DNA of 16,677 bases, taken from assembly GCA_001969505.1 (NCBI GenBank), contig LSSK01000102.1, forward strand, positions 1 through 16,677. Reading direction: 5' to 3'. The DNA comes from Zancudomyces culisetae (taxonomy: Eukaryota; Kickxellomycota; Harpellomycetes; Harpellales; Legeriomycetaceae). The translations under genes were made by a program, and so were the position numbers. This document shows positions 1 to 7,898 of this stretch, one piece after another (the stretch's first letter is position 1; each line of letters opens with the position of its first letter). Below the pieces are notes generated by a model. The model worked only from the letters and a program-made list of their open reading frames with translations, had not been told where the DNA came from and did no database searches.

Positions 1-330
1 CAACCATTTGAATTGGTTGACAAGACCAAGCCAGGAGTCAGAAAAATATTGTGTTTCTTTTTAGTGAATCCAAATAACCGAGTCTATTCCACAGCGGTTG
101 TTCCACCTCAACAAAAGGAGTGGTATGCTGAAGAACTCAATAAAAACCCATCAAAGCTAACAAATCTGCCATCCCTGGTTTTGGACAACATTAATAAGCA
201 TATGAACTGGCCAATCGAGAGAAAGGACGCTGAGAAGTATAGAGAAGAGCTGATGAAGGAAAGAAAGTACCTGCTCAATAGCCAAAACGAACTTGTATTT
301 GAACGTGAATTCTCGTTGTGTGAACACTGA
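1..330 (+). CDS. DUF4246 family protein, C-terminal part (5' truncated by window edge)
   Basis: The frame is open from base 1 and ends at TGA 328-330, so about 109 C-terminal codons are visible and the start lies outside the window. The segment RKILCFFLVNPNNRVYST followed by VPPQQKEWYAEEL matches, by recollection of the family, the signature near the end of DUF4246 proteins (a hydrophobic F-L-V-D/N-P strand, then a VPPQ-K/R-W stretch). DUF4246 is a large fungal family of unknown biochemical role; some members are thought to carry a double-stranded beta-helix fold, but nothing visible here fixes an activity. The tail after the conserved block is Lys/Glu-rich (EKYREELMKERKYL) and probably helical. 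No intron is needed in the visible part. The next gene downstream lies on the same strand 299 bp away. Confidence 0.8.
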   Translation, partial: QPFELVDKTKPGVRKILCFFLVNPNNRVYSTAVVPPQQKEWYAEELNKNPSKLTNLPSLVLDNINKHMNWPIERKDAEKYREELMKERKYLLNSQNELVFEREFSLCEH

Positions 331-629
331 GCAGCCGTTAAACCACTTTTTCACTTTGTCGTTTCATTTTATTTTTTTAATTTTTAATTTTTTATTTTTT
401 GATGATTCTATTCAAGTTTATCAATTTAAACGAAAAAAGTTTCTAGTTTTAAACTGATTACAGGGCCAATTACACATTGAGCAATCAATAATAATGTCAA
501 TTTTTTTTTTTCATTCAATGCTTTGACCTCTTTGAAAAATAAATCATATCATATCACCACATCAAATCGTATCATATCGTATAAAAGTAAATAAATCTAA
601 AGTAAGTCAGATATTTTTGGAGCTAAAAG
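331..629 (+). promoter_or_regulatory. Intergenic: DUF4246 3' end and CYC3 promoter (CCAAT 466-470, TATA-like 580-587)
   Basis: This stretch combines the 3' UTR of the upstream gene, with T-rich runs at about 365-400 and 497-511, and the promoter of the heme lyase gene. A CCAAT pentamer on the plus strand at 466-470 lies 160 bp before the heme lyase ATG. In yeasts CCAAT is the site of the Hap2/3/4/5 activator of respiratory genes, so it suits the product, but a 5-bp match alone is weak. TATAAAAG occurs at 580-587, 43 bp before the ATG. Between 543 and 580 there are degenerate direct repeats of the word ATCATATC / ATCGTATC. No coding sequence is apparent. Confidence 0.4.
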
Positions 630-1541
630 ATGGGGAACACGAAATCGTTGGATAGCGAACCAAAAGGTCCAGTAGGTGGTCAAACCTCTACGGAGAATGT
701 GGCACTAGATCCTAGAAATAACATGCCAGCAGTTCCCGAGCAAGATCAACATCCTGCGCAAAAGGCAAAATTATCGACTATTCGAAACTATTCTACAATT
801 CCAAAGGCAAACACAAATGATAGCGATGATAGCAGCATACCACAGTGTACTGCAGGTGTAAATGCTACAGGATCAGGATCAGGTGAAAGTTCTCAAAGCG
901 GTGGTGGTTGTCCAGTAGATCATAGCAGCGCAAAGACAGATGCTAAACAAGAAGACGAGAGTGTGTGGGTATATCCTTCGGAACAAATGTTTTATAATGC
1001 AATGCGGCGCAAAAGGTACTCGGTGTATGAAGGTGATGTAAAAACAATTGTATCGATCCACAATGCAGTAAACGAAATGTGTTGGATGAAGATTCTGGAG
1101 TGGGAGAGCCTACACAAGAAGGAATGTCCAGAGCCAAAACTGGTGAAATTTGAAGGCAGAGCCAAAGATAAGACTATAAAGGCGCTTTGGAACGAATATG
1201 TGATGGGATATAAGCCCCCATTTGACCGACATGATTGGACTGTAGACAGGAATGGGAAGCAGGTTAGATATATAATAGACTTTTATGGTGGAGGAATGGG
1301 AGGCAGCAGCGATAGCAGTGCGAATGGCAAGAGTGCAGACGCAAGCACAAGCACAAGCACAAGCACAAGCACAAGCAAAGGTAAAGGGCTGGCAAGTTTT
1401 TATTTGGATGTCAGGCCAGCACCAACAGTTGGCGGAGTTGTCGATAGAATCAGACGGGCTCTTTATCCAGATTCAGTAGAGATATTTAGCGATAAAGGAG
1501 TTACGGCAGGGGTTGAGCCTCACAACATGAAAAAGGATTAA
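630..1541 (+). CDS. CYC3: Mitochondrial cytochrome c heme lyase (holocytochrome c synthase)
   Basis: A single-exon 303-residue protein. Heme lyases act on the outer face of the inner mitochondrial membrane and form the thioether bonds between heme and the CXXCH motif of apocytochrome. Visible landmarks: a CP heme-binding motif (CPVDH, residues 94-98); WVYPSEQMFYNAM at 113-125; IHN with His144, equivalent to the axial heme ligand His154 of human HCCS; NE..W..ILEWE to about 159; PFDRHDWTVDR at 197-207; VRYIIDFY at 212-219; FYLDVRPAP at 257-265. Residues 221-256 are a Gly/Ser/Thr/Lys insertion inside the usually short loop between DFY and FYLDVRP. The N-terminal LDPRNNMP...STIPK segment (27-59) resembles S. 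cerevisiae Cyc3 as I recall it, but the paralogue Cyt2 (cytochrome c1 lyase) shares most of these motifs. The family call is firm and the CYC3/CYT2 choice is less so. The start at 630 gives the expected length, slightly above the usual 220-300. Confidence 0.88.
   Translation: MGNTKSLDSEPKGPVGGQTSTENVALDPRNNMPAVPEQDQHPAQKAKLSTIRNYSTIPKANTNDSDDSSIPQCTAGVNATGSGSGESSQSGGGCPVDHSSAKTDAKQEDESVWVYPSEQMFYNAMRRKRYSVYEGDVKTIVSIHNAVNEMCWMKILEWESLHKKECPEPKLVKFEGRAKDKTIKALWNEYVMGYKPPFDRHDWTVDRNGKQVRYIIDFYGGGMGGSSDSSANGKSADASTSTSTSTSTSKGKGLASFYLDVRPAPTVGGVVDRIRRALYPDSVEIFSDKGVTAGVEPHNMKKD
1344..1376 (+). repeat. (AGCACA)5-AGC microsatellite inside the heme lyase gene
   Basis: Five perfect copies of the hexamer AGCACA plus a final AGC lie in phase with the reading frame and encode alternating Ser-Thr (residues 239-249). 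The 6-bp period preserves the frame whatever the copy number. It falls in the loop between two conserved heme lyase strands. Confidence 0.95.
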
Positions 1542-1864
1542 GCATTAAGGATTATGCTCAAGCCACCAAGTAAGGTTGTTAGCTTGGACGAATTTTTCAG
1601 AATATTAGCCCTTAATATTTTGACTCTTTTATTATATATATATATTTGTAGCTTAGATAGGAATTAAAAAAAAAATCTATAGATAAAGTAATTTTGATAG
1701 TAACGAATAATAGTAATCAACAGAGTTAAAGTGCAGAAAAGAGAGAAAAAAAAAAGAGGGAGGGGAGGGGGAAAAAAAGGAAAAACGATGAAGAATGCAA
1801 GTCAAGTATAAGAAAGTAAAGAAAAAAAAAGAGAAAAAGTTAACAATGAAACATCTTTATACAT
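1542..1864. terminator. Convergent 3'/3' junction between CYC3 and the PPR gene, with a 51-nt purine-only tract
   Basis: Both flanking genes end into this 323-bp region, so it must hold both polyadenylation sites. On the plus strand there is a T/AT-rich stretch at about 1617-1648, including an alternating TA run, a typical yeast efficiency/positioning context for the heme lyase transcript. From 1735 to 1785 the plus strand is exclusively A and G (51 nt), including G runs of 3, 4 and 5 separated by single A residues; a second A-rich purine stretch follows to about 1840. Read from the PPR side this is a pyrimidine tract, which suits a 3' UTR. No gene is apparent. Confidence 0.6.
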
Positions 1865-4800
1865 TTAAGAGTTATTGATACCTACATAATCCAACCAACT
1901 TCGCACATTGGATCTTGAAGACCAACTTGAGGATTTTTGTAAAAGCGAAAGTTTGAATGAAACCAAGGCACTGTTACTCTTGGATGCTTTACTGTTTCCT
2001 CTTTCGCTGGCACTAGTTCCATTCGTATCTGGGTTTGTACTTTCAAAACCACCATGTGAGAGTTTTTTGGAAAGTTTTGGGTTCAGTTCGGTTGTCAAAT
2101 GCCATAAACTGATCGCAGTCCCAAAGTTAGAGTTTGAAGCCAGAATAGCAGGAATGAAGAGTACTAGAGTGTTGATGTCTGGAACAAGTCTAGAGTTAAG
2201 CATATGGGCTAGCAAGATGCCACTAAATTCTGATAGTTGACGAACAGTGGTTGCCCCAGGTTGGTGTGAATCGAGTGTAGTCGTAGCAGGTAAATATCCC
2301 AGCTGGCACTTTGGATCATCTGCAAGAATACTGATATCTGGTGGATGATACAGCACAGAATGAATGTTGATCCGTGGAGCAATGTTAATATAATTGGAGT
2401 CTTGGCTGATGTAGTAGCTCGGCAATGTTGGTTTTGTGGGCGTTGTTGGATTGCACGAATTCAGCAGCGATTGGGATATTTTGTCAAGGAGGTTCACCCC
2501 AATAGCCAATGAATTGGAGCTATGGGGACTGTTCAATTTCCGAGCCAAGAACGTCACGTATTTCATGATTATAGAATAGGTATCAGAATTGGGATTTGAG
2601 CCATTCTTGTAGCAGGATAGTATGAGATCAATACTTTTGGAGCACTCGAATTCTCTCAAAAGAGCTGCTCTCGAGTCGCTATCAAAATCATTGGAATTAT
2701 CCAAGTAGAGCTTGTCTACACAATCAATATGCAAATTAAAATAAAAGCTCATTAGCGAGTTCAAAACCTTGGTACATGTCTCGCCATTTCTAGTTGCAAA
2801 AAGTTTTGGGTAATTTTCTTGTGAATAAAGAAATATTTTGATTGCCGATTTCCAGTTTTGAAATTTAGAATAGAATGATGCAAATAGAACTTCTTTACCA
2901 CAAGAGTTGATACCAGGATCATTGAGGGTGAAGTGTGGATCTGAAGTTTCATTGGTTTCCATGTTGGCAGAAATCAGTTTTGATATTGGCTGGTGTATCT
3001 CTTGATCAGTAATAAAGACACAAGTGTCACCACCAAACACTAGTGTTGATTTAGAGGATAAACATCCTGAAATTAGTTTAGGCATCGCATATAACGACAA
3101 AAGAGTTCGTGAATATTGCTTAAAATCAACTACTCCAGAGGATCTACCACCAGAGACAGATGTGGTCTGTCGAAGTTGAGGTTCTTCCAAAGTATCACGC
3201 CGTAAGTTTGTAATTAAATGGCAATAGCTTAGCCACAACTTTATCGCCAAATGTAAATGCGAATTGTCCACCAAATATGAAATAATTAAGCCTACCGTCT
3301 TTCGGTGAGGAATCAACCCATTTGCTTCCATTTCCTCCAGCAATTTCAAAGCGTCTTTTGGCTGGGAATTAGTCAAGTGATAGCCAATAATTATTCCATA
3401 GGTTACGGAATCAGGGCGTGGTAATAGTAATACAGATTTTTGTGAGAGCTTTAGCCGTGTGCTCAAGCTGTGAGTATGTTGATAGCTGCCTTCTTGATCA
3501 CCAGAAGGATTGATAGGTGAATGATAAAGCGGAAATTTCCCGTAACCTCTCTTCATCATTTCAAAAATCGTTTTTGGCCGCACGTCCATGCTGTTTCTAG
3601 TTATCAGACATCCCAGAATCGTATTTAATGATGTGGCATCCGGTATTAACCCAAAAGTCTGGTTAAATAGACGAAAAAGTCGCCTTGGATCAAAAATAGT
3701 ATACTCAGAACTGTTGCTGGGCAAGGTAAAATAGTAAGCGTACAAATACAGATTCATAGTTTTTACAACAAGAGTTTCACTACCATTATTATGTATGTTG
3801 CTAAATCTACTTAAAATATGGATCAACTCTCGCACCAATGAATTTGGGCTAAGGTTGCACTGCCATAGTGTTCCCATATTGGTTGGCCTTTTTGCGGTCA
3901 CGTTTTGTTTATTTTGATGCCTGTAGACATTCTTGGAGTCGTCAATACGTAAATTCCGTAGTTGTACTTGCTTTAAAAGCGGATAATGGTGGGAATTCCT
4001 GTCTATAAACACTGGTTTGTTTCGTTGTCTAATTCTAATTTTTGAGTCATGTCTGCTGCCCCCATTGAACATCTTTAATGACTTGATTTTTAATTTCCCA
4101 ATTTCACCAAGCGCCATCAAAATGATCTTTATAACTGGCTCTACCAATTGCTTCTCAGTTAAACCAAAACACCAGTTGATAATTTCCTCATACCGTTTTT
4201 CTCGATACAACCCATACAGCATTTGTTCAATGATTTTGAAGTTTAGGTATCCAAAGTATTCCGTGTGACTATAATACAAATATTCAAATACTTGACCTTT
4301 TATTCTAGGTTTTTCCTTATTTACAAGCAAGAGTTGCAATATCTTTTCGACATATCTATACTCATCGACTTCGGTATCATATAACTCTAACGTCATAAGA
4401 TTGATGTTCTTGTCGTACATTTCGCCCTGTAGTTTTAGAGTTTCTGTTAAAACTTGTATAACCCCGTCTATATTTTCCTTTTCAATCAACACCTTTAAGA
4501 GTTTTTCCAAACCCTGATTGACCACTTTGACAATTTGCTCTTTGATTTGCCAACTGATTTCGTCATTTTCAATGTTTTTATTATCGACGCTACTATCTTT
4601 TGTGGTATTATGAAGGACCGAATGATTGCTAGACACGTACCCTCCCCCAACGACCGACGTGTTCCGCTCACAAGTTTGGCTGTGTTCTGAAATAATGCTA
4701 TGCATCTTGCAATTCAATTTATACATGTATCTTAAAATAACCAGTTCTCTATGAATTTGTTCTTGTGTGCCTCCAAGAGTTGTCCCCAAGCATTTTTCCA

Positions 4801-5212
4801 GTTTTTCCAGTTTTTTCAAAAGAAATAATAATTCCTCTTTGGTATTGCGCTTTGTGCTTTCAGATTTATCTCTGAATTTACTGAGTTCTGTATATTTTTT
4901 ACATTCTTGTGTTTTATCAAATATGGTGTTTTGATTGATCGAAATAGTGCTATTTTTATAATTTAGTATATCCTGGCCCGATTTGATTTTGATGGTTGTT
5001 GAGTTGAAGCCAAATCCCCTCATTGCGCTATGGGTATCTGGATCATAGTCATTCAGCACTCCATTATCCGTCTCATTTTTAATAATTGGCTTTGTTTTTT
5101 GATTGTTGATTATATCTGAGGAGAAGGTTTTGAATCTTGGTGGGGTTTTTGTGATGGTTTTATTCAGTGGCAATATAAAAATACGGATTCTTATACTGCT
5201 TGAGGTTTTCAT
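1865..5212 (-). CDS. Large mitochondrial pentatricopeptide-repeat (PPR)-type protein
   Basis: A single-exon 1115-residue protein. The N-terminus (MKTSSSIRIRIFILPLNK...) is rich in Arg/Lys/Ser and lacks acidic residues for about 32 positions, as in a mitochondrial presequence. The clearest PPR-type helix pair spans about residues 598-670 (PDSVTYGIIIGYHL, DALKLLEEMEANGLIPHR, KTVGLIISYLVD, LAIKLW). Weaker PPR-like units lie near 520-550 (PDATSLNTILGCLI... FEMMKRG), 870-905 (PNSDTYSIIMKYV) and 1009-1040 (PDINTLVLFIPAILAS). Residues 100-380 look helical and charged, with a likely coiled segment near 120-145 (LLFLLKKLEKLEKCL). Yeast PPR proteins bind mitochondrial mRNA or rRNA and act in stability, maturation or translation (Pet309, Aep3, Ccm1, Rmd9 and others). 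I cannot assign this one to any of these, although its length is nearest the larger Pet309-like proteins. The gene is tandem with and downstream of RAD57. Confidence 0.72.
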   Translation of the reverse strand: MKTSSSIRIRIFILPLNKTITKTPPRFKTFSSDIINNQKTKPIIKNETDNGVLNDYDPDTHSAMRGFGFNSTTIKIKSGQDILNYKNSTISINQNTIFDKTQECKKYTELSKFRDKSESTKRNTKEELLFLLKKLEKLEKCLGTTLGGTQEQIHRELVILRYMYKLNCKMHSIISEHSQTCERNTSVVGGGYVSSNHSVLHNTTKDSSVDNKNIENDEISWQIKEQIVKVVNQGLEKLLKVLIEKENIDGVIQVLTETLKLQGEMYDKNINLMTLELYDTEVDEYRYVEKILQLLLVNKEKPRIKGQVFEYLYYSHTEYFGYLNFKIIEQMLYGLYREKRYEEIINWCFGLTEKQLVEPVIKIILMALGEIGKLKIKSLKMFNGGSRHDSKIRIRQRNKPVFIDRNSHHYPLLKQVQLRNLRIDDSKNVYRHQNKQNVTAKRPTNMGTLWQCNLSPNSLVRELIHILSRFSNIHNNGSETLVVKTMNLYLYAYYFTLPSNSSEYTIFDPRRLFRLFNQTFGLIPDATSLNTILGCLITRNSMDVRPKTIFEMMKRGYGKFPLYHSPINPSGDQEGSYQHTHSLSTRLKLSQKSVLLLPRPDSVTYGIIIGYHLTNSQPKDALKLLEEMEANGLIPHRKTVGLIISYLVDNSHLHLAIKLWLSYCHLITNLRRDTLEEPQLRQTTSVSGGRSSGVVDFKQYSRTLLSLYAMPKLISGCLSSKSTLVFGGDTCVFITDQEIHQPISKLISANMETNETSDPHFTLNDPGINSCGKEVLFASFYSKFQNWKSAIKIFLYSQENYPKLFATRNGETCTKVLNSLMSFYFNLHIDCVDKLYLDNSNDFDSDSRAALLREFECSKSIDLILSCYKNGSNPNSDTYSIIMKYVTFLARKLNSPHSSNSLAIGVNLLDKISQSLLNSCNPTTPTKPTLPSYYISQDSNYINIAPRINIHSVLYHPPDISILADDPKCQLGYLPATTTLDSHQPGATTVRQLSEFSGILLAHMLNSRLVPDINTLVLFIPAILASNSNFGTAISLWHLTTELNPKLSKKLSHGGFESTNPDTNGTSASERGNSKASKSNSALVSFKLSLLQKSSSWSSRSNVRSWLDYVGINNS

Positions 5213-5792
5213 TTTATAACTTGCCTCAACGCGCTTTCATTCCCTAATTTTACTGTTACTTGTTCCCTTATTCCTCTGATTCGTGATTTTAGTAGTGTTG
5301 CTCAATCCCTTTATTCATTTTTCATGTTTTTTTTTTCCTTTAAGTGAATTGATTTTCTGGTTGATTAATGAGCCTTTGCTCTATTCTAATTTATTACGTT
5401 TTTATTGTATATTTGTAACTATGTATATGATTTTAATCAACTATATTTCGATCAGGATGCGCTGAGGTTAGCTGGTTTATACTTATTCAATTTTTTTTGT
5501 AAACATAACCTCAACTCTGCCGATTAAACAATATAGATTGAGATTGATTATTTGCATTAAAATTTTTTCCTTGTCTTAAATTAACCCAAATGGTGGAAAA
5601 AAAAAATAAAAGCTGCAAAGTGAACAAAATTGTGAAAAAGACTAAATCTACCAAAGAATCATTAGGTTTAAAGCGCGGTCCTTTTGTCTACTAATTGATA
5701 CCACCTAGCTCCAACAAACAGTTTGTATTAACGTCCACAAAAACCCCTAAAAGAAAAATAGTAAAGATAATAATAATAAAAAGAAAAAAAGA
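5213..5792. promoter_or_regulatory. Intergenic: promoter of the PPR gene and 3' end of RAD57
   Basis: 580 bp between two minus-strand genes. It is A+T-rich with T-rich blocks (5328-5342, 5488-5500) and an A-rich block (5597-5609). It should contain the RAD57 polyadenylation signals near its right side and the PPR promoter near its left side. I found no conserved protein motif in any frame. The hydrophobic 60-codon frame at 5283-5465 on the plus strand is T-rich low complexity and unconvincing. No specific factor site is convincing. Confidence 0.4.
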
Positions 5793-7393
5793 TCAACACG
5801 AGAAAACACCATCTGAGCAAATTCTGATGGAACAGCAAACGGGTCGGCTCCATGGTATTTTGGAACCAATCATCACTCTAGAACTACCCCGACCGGGATC
5901 CCGACCACTGCCATCAAAGCTACTACCAACACTAACAAAGCTGCCAGTACTAAGGAAGCTATTGCTGAGACCAACACCATTTCCAGCAGCGGTAGTGTGC
6001 TGAGCATATTCGCTCAAATCATACCCACCCTTCACCCGTATTTCGGATTTTTTTACTTTTAAAAAGACTCTAGAGTTAACACAGCTAGCCCACACCTTTC
6101 CCAGTGCAGGAATCTTATCACCAAAGATAGCAATAGCACCGTTTATACCACTACTATCATAGTTGCCAAAACTACTATCATGACCAGTGGAATGAAAGGG
6201 TGGGGAACTTTTAATACTGCCAGTGCTGGCAGCAGCGTGTCCATCAGTATTTACAGGTAGTGCGACAGTGTTGTTGGTATTGATGGCGCCAGGAATATAG
6301 TCTGATACTTGATTGACAACAACTACGGCGCAATCGAATTTCGACGCAAGTTCTTTTAGTTTGTTTCCAATATTACTCAGACACTCTCTTCTGTGCAAGT
6401 TTTTTTGAAATTCATCTTTTTCATCGATAGCCAACACTGAGTGATATCTGAAAAGGGCCGCTATCGAGTCTATTATCACCAATTTGATGTTGTTTTCGGA
6501 AATGAACTTTTCTAGCTGGTACAAAACCATAAAAACAAATTGATCGCGCTCTAAAATAAATTTAGTGTGTATCCTTCTCGTCATTCGTTCAATTATTTCT
6601 TCGGCAGTATCAAAGTCAAAACCAAACCTTCTTGCAAAAGACGGAATCATCTCGGCTAATCTCGTTATTGGAAATTTCTCTTCAGTGCTTATATATGCTA
6701 CATCTAGTCGATTAATGCAAAAGGTATACACATTACCAAAGTCTATATATATTTTGATCAATCCAAACAGAGTTAGTTAATAGTATAACAAAGTGTACAC
6801 TTACCTCCATCAAGCCCATTCTGGATTAGTGGTAATTGGCTGCAAAGGCACAGTTGTAAGCAAAGCTGTGTTTTTCCAGCAGAGCTAACATATAACATTT
6901 CGATCGATGTATTCATCAGAATCTTGTAAAAATACTGTAAAAAAGAAAAGCTATAGGGGAACGGAGGTATACTAACCTTTCACCAACAATTTCAGTCAAA
7001 AATCCCGAGTAAACACCACCACCAAACACCTGGTTAATTCCGTCATCGCCAAGCGTGCAAGGTGTATGTTTATTTACAAATTTATGTTGATCAGACAGAC
7101 GAACCACATTATTCTCAAAGGGAAAGTATTCTTTGCAAAGACTATTCCATAGTTTGTTTGATTGTTCGGGATCGGATGCCGAAAGCCTTTTGGTGAATTC
7201 CCTATGCGACAATTCTATACATTCTTTCAGGGACTGGTACCCAACTATGTATGAATAGAAAAACGTATTATTGCATGTGTGGAGTTTTTAATACTAAATA
7301 GTATAAATGCAAAATGAATGTTCTGCATATAAATCAAGCAGGATGTTAGAAATTACGTTTTCTAGTTATCGTTCCAATATCGGCATTACTCAT
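5793..7393 (-). CDS. RAD57: RAD57 homologue (XRCC3-type RecA/Rad51 paralogue), spliced; exons 7393-7357, 7244-6977, 6884-6805, 6703-5793
   Basis: Rad57 pairs with Rad55 and stabilises Rad51 filaments in homologous recombination in the nucleus. Reading across three introns gives about 431 residues (S. cerevisiae Rad57 is 460). The joined protein shows a short N-terminal helical domain (MSNADIGTITRK, then LGYQSLKECIELSHREF), the loop GGGVYSGFLTEIVGE, a Walker A motif GESSAGKTQ formed by joining exons 2 and 3, QLCLQLC, then VAYISTEEKFPITRLAEM, Walker B LVIIDSIAALFRYH, and VVVVNQVSDYIPGA. The end is LGKVWASCVNSRVFLKVKK and a terminal PWSRPVCCSIRICSDG that fits the Rad57/XRCC3 C-terminal strand. 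Two Ser/Gly/Asn-rich insertions follow NQVSDYIPG and the VKKSEIRVK strand. Exon phases agree at every junction. Exons 2-4 are well supported; exon 1 and its ATG at 7393 rest on phase and rough similarity only, and an earlier exon is possible. Confidence 0.85.
6704..6804 (-). other. RAD57 intron 3 (101 nt; alternative acceptor gives 62 nt)
   Basis: The donor reads GGAG|GTAAGT at 6804. A strong branch-like TTAACTAAC lies at 6780-6772. Two acceptors follow: TATATAG ending at 6743, and CGACTAG ending at 6704. Both keep the frame. The distal one gives NGLDGDVAYISTE, matching the one- or two-residue spacing seen between these strands in the family, so it is preferred here. Confidence 0.8.
6885..6976 (-). 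other. RAD57 intron 2 (92 nt), interrupts the Walker A motif
   Basis: The donor reads GAAAG|GTTAGT at 6976 and the acceptor TATGTTAG ends at 6885. Joining AG with C restores Ser and gives VGE-SSAGKTQLCLQL, exactly the RecA-family P-loop spacing. Unspliced, the frame stops at 6916-6918 without a P-loop. A CTGAT element about 30 nt before the acceptor is a possible branch site. Confidence 0.85.
7245..7356 (-). other. RAD57 intron 1 (112 nt), tentative
   Basis: The donor reads C|GTAATT at 7356 and the acceptor ACATAG ends at 7245. Exon 1 would end one base into a codon (C) and exon 2 begins TT, rebuilding CTT (Leu) and giving TITRK-LGYQSLKE. Upstream of exon 2 the same frame has no ATG, so an intron is needed. 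The weak point is the absence of a good branch site; the only CTAAC is just a few bases after the donor. Confidence 0.5.
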
Positions 7394-7757
7394 TAACTGT
7401 TGTTGAGAATTTGTGGGATTGTGCTAGAATGGTTAATTTGAATCGGTTTGATGTCTAGGAGAATACTGTTTGAGCTTTAGAACGCTTTTGCAGAATGAGG
7501 TATTCCTTTATTGGAAGGTACTTTAAAAACCATAAAATTGTTTAAATATCAAAAACTAGGGTATAGCTAATGACATCTATTCGCTGGCGAATTAACGAAA
7601 TGAAAATAATTGATGAGAAAAAAATCAACACGAAAATTCTGATTTTAATGTTTTATAATTGTTTCCCAAGCTTATTTTTAAAGCTAAGGGGTGGGGGGAG
7701 AAAGGTATAAGGATGTTTGAGAGATTAACAGAAAAAAAGTAAATAAATAAAAAAAAA

Positions 7758-7898
7758 CTAAAACGCCCGACGATTTACGGGATTCTCAACAGCGAAATGG
7801 AAACTCAGTGAGTGGAGGTGCGAGGGGGAGTAAGCGTGACCCAAAGCAAACATTAGCAACAGTGTCGCCAAATTGATGAAAAGTAAATTATCGCTCAT
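7758..7898 (-). CDS. Possible small membrane or secreted protein, unassigned (may be a 3' exon of a spliced gene)
   Basis: From the ATG at 7898 the frame encodes 46 residues beginning MSDNLLFINLATLLLMFALG, which is one hydrophobic segment or signal peptide, followed by HAYSPSHLHS and a basic end (VNRRAF). The same frame is open upstream to an in-frame TAG at 8000-7998, and those extra codons read like protein (ITEILIVSNSALGNINGINN... NCWPIIATIE), so the ATG may not be the true start. The minus strand carries TTTAG and CATAG just upstream that could serve as splice acceptors. A poly-T run follows the stop codon. I do not recognise a family. It could be a chance frame. Confidence 0.3.
   Translation of the reverse strand: MSDNLLFINLATLLLMFALGHAYSPSHLHSLSFHFAVENPVNRRAF

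Noticed and set aside
399-457. TGATGA followed about 50 nt later by CTGA, resembling C/D snoRNA boxes
   Set aside because: The C box lacks the preceding purine, no terminal stem is visible, and the sequence lies in a T-rich 3' UTR.
5283-5465. Hydrophobic 60-codon plus-strand frame between RAD57 and the PPR gene
   Set aside because: T-rich low-complexity DNA gives hydrophobic codons by chance; no motif, and it overlaps the expected PPR promoter.
6935-6972. Alternative intron 2 of RAD57 using donor GTATAC and acceptor TTTTTTACAG
   Set aside because: It leaves an open frame, but the intron would be only 38 nt with no branch site, and it inserts 18 residues before SSAGKTQ, breaking the normal VGE-SSAGKTQ spacing.
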